Source of the DNA: Termitomyces sp. T153
Taxonomy: Eukaryota; Basidiomycota; Agaricomycetes; Agaricales; Lyophyllaceae
Assembly: GCA_018296165.2 (NCBI GenBank)
Contig: JACKQL020000002.1
Location: 2,108,001 to 2,172,000 of the forward strand
Reading direction: 5' to 3'
Length of the DNA stretch: 64,000 nucleotides
The translations under genes were made by a program, and so were the position numbers. The notes below the pieces were generated by a model that saw only the letters and a list, made by a program, of their open reading frames with translations, searched no databases and was not told where the DNA came from. Shown here one piece after another: positions 1 through 12,300 of the stretch; the stretch's first letter is position 1; each line of letters opens with the position of its first letter.

Positions 1-252
1 TGTCGCGATTGAAGTCAACCGAACCCTATTTCGGTGACCTCCATCATTCACTTTTCATTGGATTTTCAATGGATGACTTGTTGCAAGCAAACATTCGAAG
101 CAAATTTACAACTTTGGACTTCAGATATTGGGTGGCCTTCCGTAAGATTCTGGAATAAAACCTAGATTATATGCAGTTTATTAGATAAACTCTGTGCGTT
201 CTAAGTATGGTACAGTTGTATGCGAATAAGTTGAAAATTTCCACCTATGCTT
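1..252. other. Left-edge flank, no gene recognised
   Basis: This stretch lies downstream of the minus-strand transporter gene that ends at 253. I see no convincing coding frame, RNA gene or repeat. It may hold the transporter 3' UTR and the edge of a neighbouring transcription unit. Confidence 0.4.
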
Positions 253-2502
253 TTATGCTGAACTTTCCACTAGCACTGGCCGCTTCCAGATTCTCTTCAC
301 TAATGGATCAGAGCCGACGGAAAAAGCAGCGAGAAAGGTGCACGAGATGATCAGTGAAGCATTAAGAAGACACACAGCTAACCACCCGTTGGTCAGGTTG
401 TCGTACATCTGCAGCGGTAAGGTATGTGCCCTGCCATAAGGAAAGAAGTTTGCTTACTTGACCGCCAATGAGTGGGCCCACTTCGGAAGTGAACTCAGAC
501 CTGCATTTCACCGAAGATACGAAGAATTCACCTGCAGATGCCACCCCGTAAGCGATATTGAAGACACCGTATACATGAGCATCTTCAAACCACAGCTTTG
601 ATCGAGGGCTACAAAAGCGGAAGATATGAGAGGCAACTCACACCCTACACCTTCGATTCCTTGAGAAACGCGAGCGAGTTCTGTAGTTACAGGTGATAGC
701 AAACCCGATGCAAAAAACGCTGCGGATGGGTTAGAATAGTCGGTTGATTACAGGGATCTTGCGCTTACTTTGAAGCACAAAAGCAACAACAAACAGGGCC
801 AACGACTTTCGCAGGATAAGTACCACCGACCAAGGCAGTGCAAGGAGGAGACACGCGAAGGCAACCCATTCAGGCCCTTTTTTATCAGAATACCAACCCG
901 TAAGCGGTGTAGCTATTAGAACGTCAATGTCGGTCCAACATTGACAAACATCCAGACCTCACCGAATAGCGTCGGTACCACAGAAGCCAAAAAAACGAGG
1001 CCAACTTTCGCGGAATTCAGGCCCCACTGATCTTGCAAATGTAAGGGGAGAGTAGGTTCTTGAATAGTATAAAAGATCCTGAGGGAATTTGAGATGTACC
1101 AATACCCATAACCCAACAAATTAAACATACCCATATGCGAAACTTAGAATGAATGCAGCTAAAGCTCGAGAAGACTTTGTTAATTTGAAAAATACAATCA
1201 GGACCGATTTTTGCGAACGCTTTCGCTTATCATCAACAGAACAGGATGGTGATGGCGCATCTAACGTCCGTGTAGTATTGATCTCGAGGGGTACCTCAAC
1301 AGGTAATTGATCTCGAGGTCCACACTTCTGATGATCATTCTTTTCTTTGGTTTGACCTTCATATTTGTCAACTCGCTGTGGATCAATACTATACTCAAGA
1401 GCTTCCTTGCGTTCAATGATGAGCAGTCGGGCGATAAGGTCAACGACAGTCCATGCGATGCCTAAAATAAACGGGCCACGATAACCAAATCGGGTGAATA
1501 ATGCGCCACCGACTGGTGGCCCGATCAGTGACCTACAAGAATACCAATGATTGATGACATCAAACTAAAAGTCAAGCTGGATTCACCCAATAGATAAACC
1601 GCCCATGGTAATCCCAAGTTGTCCTGACATACATTAGGAGGGAAGTGAGCGAACAAAACAAATGCTCTTCTGAACAACTCACGACCGATCAAATTTTCAG
1701 GCGTAGCATCGCAGCTGGGATACATTCAGATATATTAGTTAAACTGAACATACCAATATGGAATACACATACACAAGTGCAAGACCAATAGTCCAGACCA
1801 TGGCCGACGATATACCTTGTAGAACTCTAGCAAGGCACATAACTGCGTATGTGGGTGCTTCCATGAGCATGACTTGCGAACCCACAAGTAACAGAAGACC
1901 GATGATGAGGGGCATCCTTCGAGTGTTATACCGCTCAGAGAAGACGGCAATGGGCGGTGTAGCTGCACAACAGAATAGGGAAATGAACGCTTTCCGCACG
2001 ATTGGATACATACAGAGAACAAGGCCAGCTGACTGCAGAGGAATCTCATTTAGACATCGACGATTCTCTTGGATGTGAGCAATATAGAATACTTACGTAT
2101 GCAAAAAGCAACCATCCAGTGAGCGCAGAAACCTGATGATAACCAAGTTGTTCGAGGTGGAAAGGCATCACGGGTATAATGATCGTATAAACCAGTAGAT
2201 CTACAATAATCCCTGAAAAACAGTGGTAGATATATAGCACGATATATAAGAAGAACAGGACTAGAAAACTCACCAAGCATGACGGCAAATGTCGTGAACC
2301 AAAACGAAGATCTCCATCTCAGTCCCAAGGGTGCTCGATGAACTGGTTGCTCGACCTGGTTATCATTGACAGGCCGTATCTGTGCATTCGTTGTCGGCAT
2401 GGATGAATTCTGTCCAAGAATTGTTGAAAATTTATCAAGTGAATCTGTAGAATAGGGAGTTTGTACATCAGATGCTACGAGCTCGAGTTGAGTGGTAAAC
2501 AA
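253..2502 (-). CDS. Major facilitator superfamily transporter (DHA1/vesicular-amine-like)
   Basis: Multi-exon minus-strand gene for a polytopic plasma- or vacuolar-membrane transporter of the MFS drug:H+ antiporter/vesicular-transporter type. The first exon (2502 down to about 2275) gives a polar cytosolic N-terminus followed by a hydrophobic helix. Later exons give typical helices, including the LxDQWGL-type loop and hydrophobic segment at 1134-916, a large charged central loop near 1260-1440, and a C-terminal half with the VGPLIGGQ motif near 440-480. The last exon runs on through a final helix to a TAA at 253-255. Introns are short (about 50-60 nt). The Met at 2502 is the most upstream; an internal Met near 2400 is also possible. 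It faces the glycosylase gene across a 380-bp divergent promoter. The substrate cannot be inferred. Family call secure, exact exon ends approximate. Confidence 0.8.
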
Positions 2503-2882
2503 TCACTGAGGCTTTCAGGAATTTAGCCGGTTGATCAGTTGTCGATGCAAGGAACTTGTACAGAAGTATCGTGCGATCGTTCGATGCGTATATACGTTAT
2601 TATGATTCGACCCCAGGGTCGCACGCGGCAATCACCGAACCCAGCCAGGCCCAGCCGGCCGCTGAGATGTCCAATTTCCATCCACGAAATACTTATTGTA
2701 GGTGAGGCTGAGGTCAAAAATTGGCTTATATGTAGCCTTCACCAACTGCAATGATTTGTTGTACTGAACTTACCCAAAATAGGAATGAATCGGTAAACGG
2801 TCTGACATCAGGCCGTGCCTGACTTAGACTATTCTGGTTGTTGATACGATGTCAGTCGATCGACCTACGTTTTCTCTATCAT
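2503..2882. promoter_or_regulatory. Divergent promoter region between transporter and glycosylase
   Basis: 380 bp with no supported gene lying between two divergently transcribed genes, so it must carry both promoters. It contains a GC-rich patch near 2605-2670. I cannot assign specific factor sites. Confidence 0.5.
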
Positions 2883-4532
2883 ATGCCAGAGTTGCCAGGT
2901 TGAAGTTCTCTTCATCCATCCGTCCTCAATCGCGTAATTAAAGTCCGTTTTCTAGAGGTTGAACGAGCGACTGAGGTTATCAGAGAGGTCGCTATTGGAA
3001 AAAGAATTGAAAAGGTCGAAACGACCCAAGATGAAATCGTCTTTTCAGAAGTGGCGCACACTGAGTTTGTAGGTTGCATCAAATAGTATTTGCATACACT
3101 CCACTGAACTCTTCCTAATTACAGGCCCAGGAAATTACTGGAAGAAAGGTGATCAGAGTAGGTAGATACGGTGAGTCCTCTGGTTTGGACATTAAGTGCT
3201 CAAGCTGAAATTTTCAGGCAAATGCTTCTACCTCGAACTCTCTGGGGAAGGCAAAATGCCTGTTCTTCACTTTGGAATGACTGGAATGCTTCAGGTTTCT
3301 ATCAAAGTCAAATGTGCGTATTTTTCCGCGCTCAGGCCCGATTCCTCAGGTCAAGGGTGAACTCCCGATACACTACAAGTCTGGCCCGAAATCAGCGACG
3401 AAAGATTGGCCCCCTCGCTTCTACAAAGTGAACATGTTTTCATCTTAACCAGTGCTCCGCAAATACGACCATTATCCAGTTCATTCTGCATTTGACTGAT
3501 GACAATACTGAGGAAACCGCACAGTTGGCATTTCTCGACGCAAGACGTCTCGGCCGTATCAGACTCCGGGCTTCCCCACTTACAGAACCGCCTGTCTCAG
3601 AGCTCGGCTTTGATCCCATTCTATGCATGCCATCTCTTGATGAATTTTCCGGTGCAGTTTTGAAAAGGACTTGCCCAATGAAAGCTCTTTTGCTTGATCA
3701 ATCCTTCAGTGCAGGTGTCGGAAATTGGGTTGCTGGTGAGGTCAACTCATTTCTTGAGCTCGATTAGATTCACTCAGTCGGACGAAGATGAAATATTGTA
3801 CAACGCCCGTATACACCCGGAGCATAGATGCAACACACTCTCTTTAGAGCGGTTGACTGCCTTACATCACTATACTAGTAAGGTGTGCACAATAGCCGTC
3901 GCGGCGAATGCAGATGACAGGAGATATCCTGACCATTGGCTCTTTAAACACCGCTGGGTTGGTACTAGGCTGACGAGGGCTCAGTTTCTTATGATATCTG
4001 ATGAATGTGAGCAGGGAAAAGGGAAGAAAGAACACTCACTACGGCTGGTTTGTCCAGTCCAAGATTGTCTTCATGTCTCTTTAATGAGTTGACAGCCGTC
4101 TGGAGACCCAGCGACCATCAAATGGGTCACAGTTGGAGGCCGTACTTCAGCTTACGTTGAAGAACTTCAAACCCTACCAGTGAATCCAATCGATACAACG
4201 AAGAAACGTATCATCAGGAAACAGACAGCAAAAACAAAACGTCAAGTATGTCCTGCAAAGCCTCATCCTAAACGTGCCTTGATGATATCAAACAGGCAGA
4301 CGTTGACGAGCAGAGCGACCTTACACCTCTATCAGACTCTTCCGAATACGATGTTCGAGCTTCGCCAACAAAAAAGCAAAAGGTGAGTCGGTCCATTCTT
4401 TCAAGAATCAACCTAAACATGTATGACATATGGTATCAGTCAGTCCACCTGTGTCTGGAGGGAGCTGGGGCAATCAGTGAATACCCTATTGAGGAAGGAC
4501 CAAGTAGATATTTCATGAAAGGAGACGAATAA
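2883..4532 (+). CDS. Formamidopyrimidine-DNA glycosylase (Fpg/MutM family, plant/fungal type)
   Basis: Base-excision-repair glycosylase/AP lyase for oxidised purines. The start at 2883 gives MPEL, then an intron, then PEVERAT, so the N-terminal catalytic Pro2 and Glu3 of the family are present. The beta-hairpin Lys context (GEGKMPVLHFGMTG) follows near 3235-3290. The D-A-R-R-L-G-R-I-R strand is near 3535-3570. The helix-two-turn-helix segment (ALLLDQSFSAGVGNWVA, then the IL-YNARIHPE part after an intron) is at 3680-3830. A predicted VTVGGRTSAYV segment near 4125-4160 corresponds to the C-terminal loop of plant/fungal members, and no CxxC zinc-finger cysteines are seen. The tail is basic and polar (TKKQK), then one more intron and a TAA at 4530-4532. 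At least six short introns. Family call very secure. Confidence 0.88.
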
Positions 4533-4938
4533 CGTGTGTCCAGGATCTCAATTATATATGCGATGAAAAGAAATGTTGACGGCACCGAAGCAGTGCAGAA
4601 TGTCACCAAATGGGGTGACTAATAAAAAAGAAATGTGGTGTCACCCAGTGGGGATGAATAATAAGATAGTGAAATGGTTTGGCAGACCTTTACTTATCAT
4701 TTGGAAAGGAATGTAAAGATGGCATCACATGATTGATGAACTTATGACCCCAATGTAACGTATTGACTTTTCTTTTCTAAGTGACAATGCCAATGTTCTT
4801 GCCAAGCCCACGGTGCAATGATTTCGCTCTGTCCAATCATTGGCGATTTACTTTAAAGTTTAGATGAAAGGCATATAATATAATTCACCGTCAGGAAAGA
4901 AGCTATATAGAAGATCCCATGAAACGTACACAACAGAT
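4533..4938. other. Intergenic region between convergent genes
   Basis: AT-rich 3' flank shared by the glycosylase (+) and the Utp5-like gene (-). It contains a short inverted repeat (GTCACC/GGTGAC) at about 4600-4619 and a similar GTGTCACC motif near 4640. These may be 3'-end signals, but no gene is seen. Confidence 0.5.
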
Positions 4939-7408
4939 CTAGTCACTTTCCTCATCCTCCTCGCTGTATTCTTCGGCTTCATCATCAATGAAACCATTCA
5001 TAGTCGGGCCTTCCGAATCATCGTCGTCGTCCTCAGTCTCATCCTCGCTCATTTCCTCAGCCTCATCACTTTCACCCCCTAATTCAATATCTTCCACACT
5101 CCCTTCCTCGTCCCCACTTTCAACCTCCACCTCCATCTGCTCATCATCGTCACCGCTCTCATCGTCGCTCTCGCCTTCGATATACCGCTGTACCTCAGTG
5201 ACTTGCGCTTTCGAGGGTTCCTTACCTTTCCGGGGTACCAGAGGCGCAGGTGCTGCTGATGAGCGTAGTTCAATCTGAGAGATGACCATGTCCAGTCTTC
5301 CATTCAAGGATAGCAGGCTCTCTTGTAACGTTAATCGCGACGTCAAGGTTGCATGAAGGCCAGACAGGCGCGCAACAAGGTCAGGGATCTATATTGACGT
5401 TCAGATATTGGGGAGTGATCAAAAGCAAGTAACACATCCAACGAACCGTCATAAGATGGCCACTATGAACAGTCAATGTTGTCTTGACCCACGTTATGAG
5501 ACCCGTGCCTCGTTGTGAGCTTGCACCACCGCCACCACCTTTCATGTTGCCTGCCCTAGCACCCCGTCCCAAACGCTCAACACAGGCTCTGATCAATGGT
5601 ACTGCAAGCTGTGATGGCAGCCGTCGGACCGTATTGCGAATTAGCGTCTGGTCGGAATGTGCGAGACACGTTTCCAACAGGCGGGTGTCTGAAGAGTGTA
5701 AGGCTTGTATGAGAGTCCTAGTCAAAGAATTCGCGGGGACTACGGTAATAACATTATTCGCCTTTCTCTTTGAAGACTTTGACGGTTTTGGCGCAGCTTC
5801 GCCATCGCTTTCTGATACTGGCTGATCTGCTTCTCCTGATAAGACCGTCAAACGCTGGCCAAGACTGAGCTCTGCCAGATCCACGTCCAGATCACCATCC
5901 ACATCGCGAAATGCAAAATTGTCCATTTCTTCGTCCTGCCCTAACTCGATGCCGGAGGCTACAGCCAAAGATGACCCTTCTGCATAACGTTGTGTAGATG
6001 TTACCTGCAGAAGCATTAAGAGAGCTCGATAGACCTTCATTCAAAGCGGCTTACGGGCTGATTCTCGTCGACAGATGTGTCCTTGACATCCTCAAGAACA
6101 AGTTCAGGGACAAACTCGCCTGAGACATCCAAATACCGCTGACAATGGAGATCAGTTGGGTCTTGGCCAAGAGATATAAATTCCACCCACCACAACATCA
6201 AAGACTGGTCGGATTCCAGCAATCAAACGGGCAACACGTATGCTTCCATTATCCCCGGACACGAATGAGGCATTAATTACTTTTGTTGAAGAGGCCGTTT
6301 TACTAGAGGCAGCTAAATTTGACCGTGAAAGCAACGTAGGTAGCTTTTGTTTGGAGCTTGTGGATGTGGAAAGTTCTGATGGTATCGGGAATAATGATAT
6401 TTTACCAGAGGCAGAGAGTGTGAGAAGTGTTTGCTTCTGTGACGCATTCGGCGACTTTTTGGGTACAGAAAATGCAAAAATACGCGAATCAGAGTCTAAA
6501 GGAATAGACGCAATAGCTTTTCCTTCAGGAAAAGAGTCTTCAGTGACCTCCCAAATGTATAAGAAGCGGTCCGCCTCGGCAAGGGATACGAAACGGGTCG
6601 GTGGTGTTTGTGAGGCGTCCCACTGCAGTTGCCGTATTGAGGAGGCATGACCTGTAAATGAGGCCATTTCTTTTGGCTTTTTAACGTCGGTAGTACTCGA
6701 TGTAGATAGTAGGCGGATACTGTGATGAGCAGCTAGGACATCCACACGACCTTCTTCAGCGGTCGGTCGGGTGGCCAAAGATGTATACGATATCCGGTCA
6801 TCAATTTTCCAGCTCCCCACAATTTCATTTTTTTTCGCGTTCCAGATACGCACGGTCCCATCAGCTCCAGAAGCCCAAAGTGTTGAAGTCCCGTCGTTTT
6901 TTTCGACCATGTCTACAGCAAGAATTTCTGCGGTACTGCTAGGATGTGAAAGCGTTCGAAGAACTCGGCCGTGGTTCGGTGAGAAGAACAGGATAGATCC
7001 ATCAGTCAAACCAAGAATCACCACTTCGATTGCTACGTTTTGCGTCTCCTCGTCTGTCACTAAACTATTCCGTTTCCTTCTTCTCTTCTTGTTCGGCGAA
7101 GCTTCAGTGTTTGAGGATGTATTTTGACCCATGGAAGGATCAAGTTTGCCCCATGTAGCAGTGGAAACACGAGCCGAATCAACGATGTGTTCAGCCACAG
7201 ATTGCCCGGTAACTGTGCTGTAGACGCGTAATCTGTGCTTGTCGACAGCAAGGGAAAGAAAAGCAAATTGGTTTCCGTCTGGAGAAAACGATGACAGGGC
7301 GGTTAGGTGAGATGCATCCTCAACAACTGGTTGAGAGATGGCAGAAGTGGCTGAAGGACGACCTTGAGGAGGCTTTGCGCGCTTTTTCGACTTGACAGAA
7401 GAAGCCAT
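4939..7408 (-). CDS. UTP5: WD40-repeat small-subunit processome protein, Utp5/WDR43-like
   Basis: Nucleolar protein of the t-UTP/UtpA part of the 90S pre-ribosome, needed for early 18S rRNA processing and Pol I transcription. The start at 7408 gives MASSVKSKKR, a basic nucleolar-type N-terminus; an upstream in-frame Met at 7468 is less likely. The first large exon (7408-about 6200) encodes WD40 blades: SSFSPDGNQFAFLS, LWASGADGTVRIWNA, and FTGHASSIRQLQWD. The exon at 6040-5480 carries the Utp12/Dip2-type helical domain (SLTRTLIQALHSSDTRLLETCL ... LAVPLIRACVERL). The C-terminus (5346-4939) is strongly acidic, with runs of Asp and Glu, as is usual in this family. Its promoter is shared with the Pho85-like kinase. 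Other Utp12-domain WD proteins share parts of this plan, but the size and order fit Utp5/WDR43 best. Confidence 0.85.
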
Positions 7409-7534
7409 GCTGTAACGTAGACTCAAGTTTGAAGATAATCTATAAAGATTCATTGGGAAAGGACTCACCAGAATACAAGTTCCTACAGCTCTTGACGGAG
7501 CGTCAGCTTAACATTTTTTTGTACTTTAGGTTGT

Positions 7535-7540
7535 CACGTG
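7535..7540. promoter_or_regulatory. CACGTG palindrome in a divergent promoter
   Basis: A perfect CACGTG E-box lies in the 357-bp region between the Utp5-like gene (-) and the Pho85-like kinase gene (+). In yeasts this hexamer binds bHLH factors such as Pho4 and Cbf1. Its use here is inference from position only. The rest of 7409-7765 is pyrimidine-rich near 7640-7740, next to the kinase start. Confidence 0.35.
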
Positions 7541-7765
7541 CTTTGCTGATGGATGATCGATCACGGTATACGGACGGTAGCGACGCTCTGGCCGTTTCTC
7601 GACCTTTCCTTACCAACAGCTTTATTTCCTTGCCCTCGTCTCCAAGGTATTTATCTCGCCTACTACATACCAACAGCAGTACTTACAATATCCAATTCAC
7701 ATTCATTCTCCCCTCACTCAGGCTTCTCCAGGTCCAGCTTGAGGTTCAAGTCTTTCGATTCCTCC

Positions 7766-9202
7766 ATGAAGTATATTACTGTGAGAGGCTTCTCCAAATG
7801 CTCGCCGTAACACTCAGTTGCTAATACCGCCTTATTAGCTTGAAAAACTGGGTAAAGCAAGTTAATGATGACTTTTGAACTTCCTAACCAATCGTTAGGC
7901 GAAGGTACCTATGCAACCGTTTATAAGGTTTGTTTCTTACTTTTTTGAGTTTTTGCTGTACAAACTCCATATAATAGGGACGTCTGAAGACTACGAACGA
8001 ATATGTCGCTCTGAAGGAGATCAATCTCGATGCCGAGGAAGGGACACCGTCGACCGCCATCCGCGAAGTTTCGCTCATGAAGGAACTCAAGCACGTCAAT
8101 ATCGTCCGGCTTTACGATGTCATGCACTCTGAGTCCAAGCTGACCCTTGTTTTTGAATACTGTGAGCAAGATCTGAAGAAATATATGGACACGGTGGGCG
8201 ATCGTGGCGCACTGGATCCGGTGACCGTCCGCAGCTTCATGTACCAACTCCTCAAGGGCACTGCATTTTGTCACGAGAACCAGGTTCTACATCGAGATCT
8301 CAAGCCGCAGAACCTTCTTATCAATAGGAAAGGAGAGCTTAAGGTCGGCGATTTTGGTCTGGCGCGGGCTTTCGGTGTTCCCGTCAATACATTTTCCAAT
8401 GAAGTGAGAGGATATCTCCGTCATTGGTCTTATCTTGATCCATTCACTCGTTATAGGTGGTGACGTTATGGTATCGCGCGCCCGATGTCCTTCTCGGCTC
8501 TCGGACGTACAACACTTCGATCGATCTGTGGTCATGCGGCTGTATCTTTGCAGAGATGATTTCTGGCACTCCACTTTTCCGAGGGCGTGACAATCAGGAT
8601 CAATTGTTGCATATCATGAGAATTATTGGTACGCCAACCGATGCACAATTCGCGAAGATGGCAAAGGATTCTGTGCGTATCATTATCACTTGAAGGGCGA
8701 CCTTCTGACCAGGAAAAATCTTTACTTCAAAGCCTGAAATCCAAGTCAAGCAGTATCAGCGATATCCTAAGATGAACCTCCAGCAAGTGCTCCCAAAGGC
8801 CACTAGGGAAGGTATGCAACAGAAGTGTTTATTCACCTCAACAATCAGCTGACATCAGCGATTGAAGCTATTGATCTCCTCGACAAGCTTCTCAAGTTCG
8901 ATCCCACGGAACGCATCACTGCAGCTGAGGCCCTCGCACACCCATACTTCCAGAACACCGCCTCTGCTTCTGCATTCAACATGAACACTGGGTCAATGCC
9001 TCCCCCATCCTTCAACTTCCCTCATCCACATCCCACTCACAGTCAACAACACATACCCCCTCAAATGCCTCAGCAACCGCCTCAACAGATGTACCATCCC
9101 ATGAACCAGCCACAACCGATGCAAGTGGACCCTCGGATGCAGCAGCAGCACCATCCAATGTATCCAAGTCAGCAGGCCTATGGTTATCCAGCTCCTCGCT
9201 GA
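7766..9202 (+). CDS. PHO85: Cyclin-dependent kinase, Pho85/CDK5 type
   Basis: Cyclin-dependent Ser/Thr kinase of the Pho85 branch, which in yeasts links phosphate and nutrient status to transcription and the cell cycle. The start at 7766 gives MKYIT. Two short introns separate this from LEKLG and EGTYATVYK (the glycine loop). The catalytic Lys is in [10 protein letters not shown], the cyclin-binding PSTAIRE helix is near 8048-8070, HRDLKPQN is near 8290-8315, and the DFGLARAF activation loop is near 8349. [14 protein letters not shown] follows an intron at 8404-8456. The remaining kinase lobe is split by further introns to about 8960. After the kinase core comes a roughly 75-residue Pro/Gln/His/Met-rich tail, longer than in yeast Pho85. 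TGA at 9200-9202. Active-site residues all look intact. Confidence 0.92.
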
Positions 9203-9399
9203 GAGTAGATGCCATTCCGCCCTTTGTTTCTCGCGTTCACCATAGTCTGTCATCATGATTTTGAGTCTCGAATCATCCTTCACGCAATGTACAATACATG
9301 AACTCGTCCAATAAATGTAATTACATAACTACATATATAAGGTGATACATTGCATGGTCAGATTGACTGTATACAAGAAAGCAAATCAAGGAAACCAAT
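9203..9399. other. Short intergenic region between convergent genes
   Basis: About 200 bp between the kinase stop and the histidine-kinase stop at 9400-9402. AT-rich 3' flanks; no gene seen. Confidence 0.5.
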
Positions 9400-12300
9400 C
9401 TAGCTGCAAGGTGACTGGCCGAACATGGATAGTAACGCCGTTAGATCACCTACGTGGATAGGTCATTAAAGAACATTCAAGTTTTTTTTGATCAGCATCA
9501 CTCACCTTTCTTTAGGGGTTTGCTGAAAAAGGCATTCATACCGGCACTCAAGCAAAGTTGTTTTGTAGACTCTTGGCAATCGGCGCTCAGAGCGACAACT
9601 TTCAAAGCCCGAGTTGTCCAACTTGTTTGCAAAGGTGAAAAAAAACTCACTTGGTAAACACATTTCACATTTACGCATCGACTCTAGATGCCGCAAGCGC
9701 TTCGTAGCCTCGACACCATCACATATCGGCATGTCTACAAGAGTCAACTTCTAAAAAGGTCTATGGGTGTGTATATATGCTTACGATGATCGAAAAGAGC
9801 AACACTGAAGTACCCAGGTTCATGGGCTTCCCATGCCGCTATAGCTTCTTCCCCATTCCCCGTAGCGGTCACACACAGATTCAGCCGCTCGAGCTGTTTG
9901 ATCAACAGTTGCTGTCCAATAGGATTATCTATCAAAGACAGCTTTCAGCATCCAGTGCATAAGTCTCGAAATATTTAACTTGCCCTCAGCAATGAGAACG
10001 TTGCCGTAAAGCGTGCGTTGTGTAGTCGCCAGATCTTCTATGGCTCTCGAGCCCACTGTTGTTGTCAGCGATAAGCTATTGGGAACATGTTTTATTTCTG
10101 CAAGAGTATGGAGTATCCTGGCTGTCCTCGGCGGTTTGGTCATTTTAACGACTCCAGGGATAGAACTTGTACCAAAAATCAACTGGCCCGAATCACTTGT
10201 GGTAGGAGTGTACAAGTGAATAATTTTAGTGTCCTGGAACGCGCGTGTCTGCATTTTGTGTATATACTGCAAGATTTCAGTGAGGCGGTCTTCCGATTGT
10301 TCATCAATAATAAAAAAATCGAGGATTATTGAGAAGTTCTGGTAATCTCCAAGCTTGGATTTTGCCTCTTGCGCAGAAGATACGCATTCCACGTGAAAGT
10401 CACGAAGCATAGTGTGCAAAAACGTGAGAGTTGCAGTTGATGTTGAACACACCAATATTTTCGGTGGCGAGGGTGTTATCAGCCGTAGTCTGATCTGCTC
10501 AATTTCGTGGGAAGACTGGCAGCTACGTCAGTGAATGTCCATGTCAAAGATCACCCCCTACTTTTCTTGTCTCTTCAGTGTTATATATTTTGACGGGTAA
10601 TGTGAACCAGAATGTGGATCCAGAATTGAGCTCAGATTGAACAGCGATTGCGCCCCCCATGAGCCTGACAAGTTGGCGAGATATTGAGAGGCCTAAGCCG
10701 GTTCCACCAAACCGTCGCGTTGAGGAGTTCTGAACCTATACATCAGATTTTTTGGAAGTTTATGTCATAGATGACTTCCTCACATCTGCTTGCTGAAAAG
10801 GAACGAATAAGAGATCTACGTCCCGAGCAGACATGCCAATACCCGTGTCTCTTCAAATCATATGAAGCAGAGATTGAGGGCAAGAGATATGGATCGTACT
10901 GTATATCGAAACGGAGCGTGGCCTCCTCTTTATTGTGGCCTTCTACTACACTGCAGGTAACACGAACAAAGCCTTTTGCGGTAAATTTAACCGCATTGCC
11001 GATGAGGTTCATCAGCACTACAAGAGTAATCAATAGATATCCATGAGTAGCCTTGCAAACACCAACCTTGACGTATCTTTGCGTAATCAGCGAAAACCCC
11101 TGTAGGCCGTCACGGCTGAGATCTTTACCAATGATAGCAAATGACCTACAGGGGGGTACATCGGCCTCAATATTAAATGAGAGATCGAGCTTTTTCGCTG
11201 CCATTGGGAGCAGAAGCTCCATACAGTCCTATACCAAAGTTGTCAGGACTACTTAATAAGTCAGTAGGGGACAAACCGCAATTATATCCTAAGTACTGTC
11301 AGTCTTGATTGTGAATGCATGGGTCTATGTACTTACCTCAACCAGAAAACCACTAGGCTCCAATTTTACCGCTGCAAAGGCATTCAAAGAATGCACAATT
11401 AAATATCCAACAAACGAACCTGACGCCTCGAGTTTGCTGTAGTCGAGGATAGAATCAATGATCTTAAGCGCGAACAATCATTTATGTATCGGTGAACAAG
11501 TTTCAAGATGTAAAGCTCACTTTCAATAGAAGCTCGCAAGATTGCTTTGCCGTTTGGACTGGGAAAGGTCAGTGAGAGCCGAGTGAGGAATATGGTGGAA
11601 CCATACCTATCTCACTCTGCCCTGGATTAAGCTCGGTGCCACTAAGAAGATCAAGCAAGCCATAAAAAGAGCTATAAATTACAGGTCAAGGACGGTTAAG
11701 AAGGAGAACATAAAGATAAGAACCTAAACGGGGTTCGTAATTCATGACTCATGGAAGCCAAGAAATTACTTTTGGTCTAAGATCGCGATTAACGTTGTGT
11801 ACGGCGAGGACGTCCGATGTACCTTAGTAGCTTTCAGAGCGTCCTCGCGACTTTTCCGTGCTGCTTCAAGAGCTTCTCGTTGTGTCGCAATCATCTTTAA
11901 GTTGTCCTTTGTCCCCGATTGGACTGACCGGAATAACAGGGCATTCGAGATACTAATGCTCGCCTGTTGATACAGGAGCGTAAGTTTGGTCAGAGTGTTT
12001 TGCGAGAACGGACGGTTTGAAGAAATAAAGACGGCAGCAAAAGTTTGACCCCGGTTGCTGAACATGGGCATGCAGAATACTGAGCGAAGGGCTGTTTGAC
12101 CAGCCTCTGTAGAAAACCGAGAATCGATTGATGCGTCATCGAAATGTATGGCATCCTTGATGTTCAGAGCTTTCGAAAGTAATATTGATTAGATGCACAA
12201 GGAGGCTCAGATGACGATTATACCGACCATGAAGTATGATTGCTTTTTGCAGGGGGTCGTCGATATCACGAATCGGTTTGGGTTTTCTACATTGTATTAG

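Noticed and set aside
1758..2078. 106-codon plus-strand frame
   Set aside because: Antisense to transporter exons that encode clear membrane helices.
4988..5278. Plus-strand Ser-rich reading frame
   Set aside because: Antisense shadow of the Asp/Glu-rich C-terminus of the Utp5-like protein.
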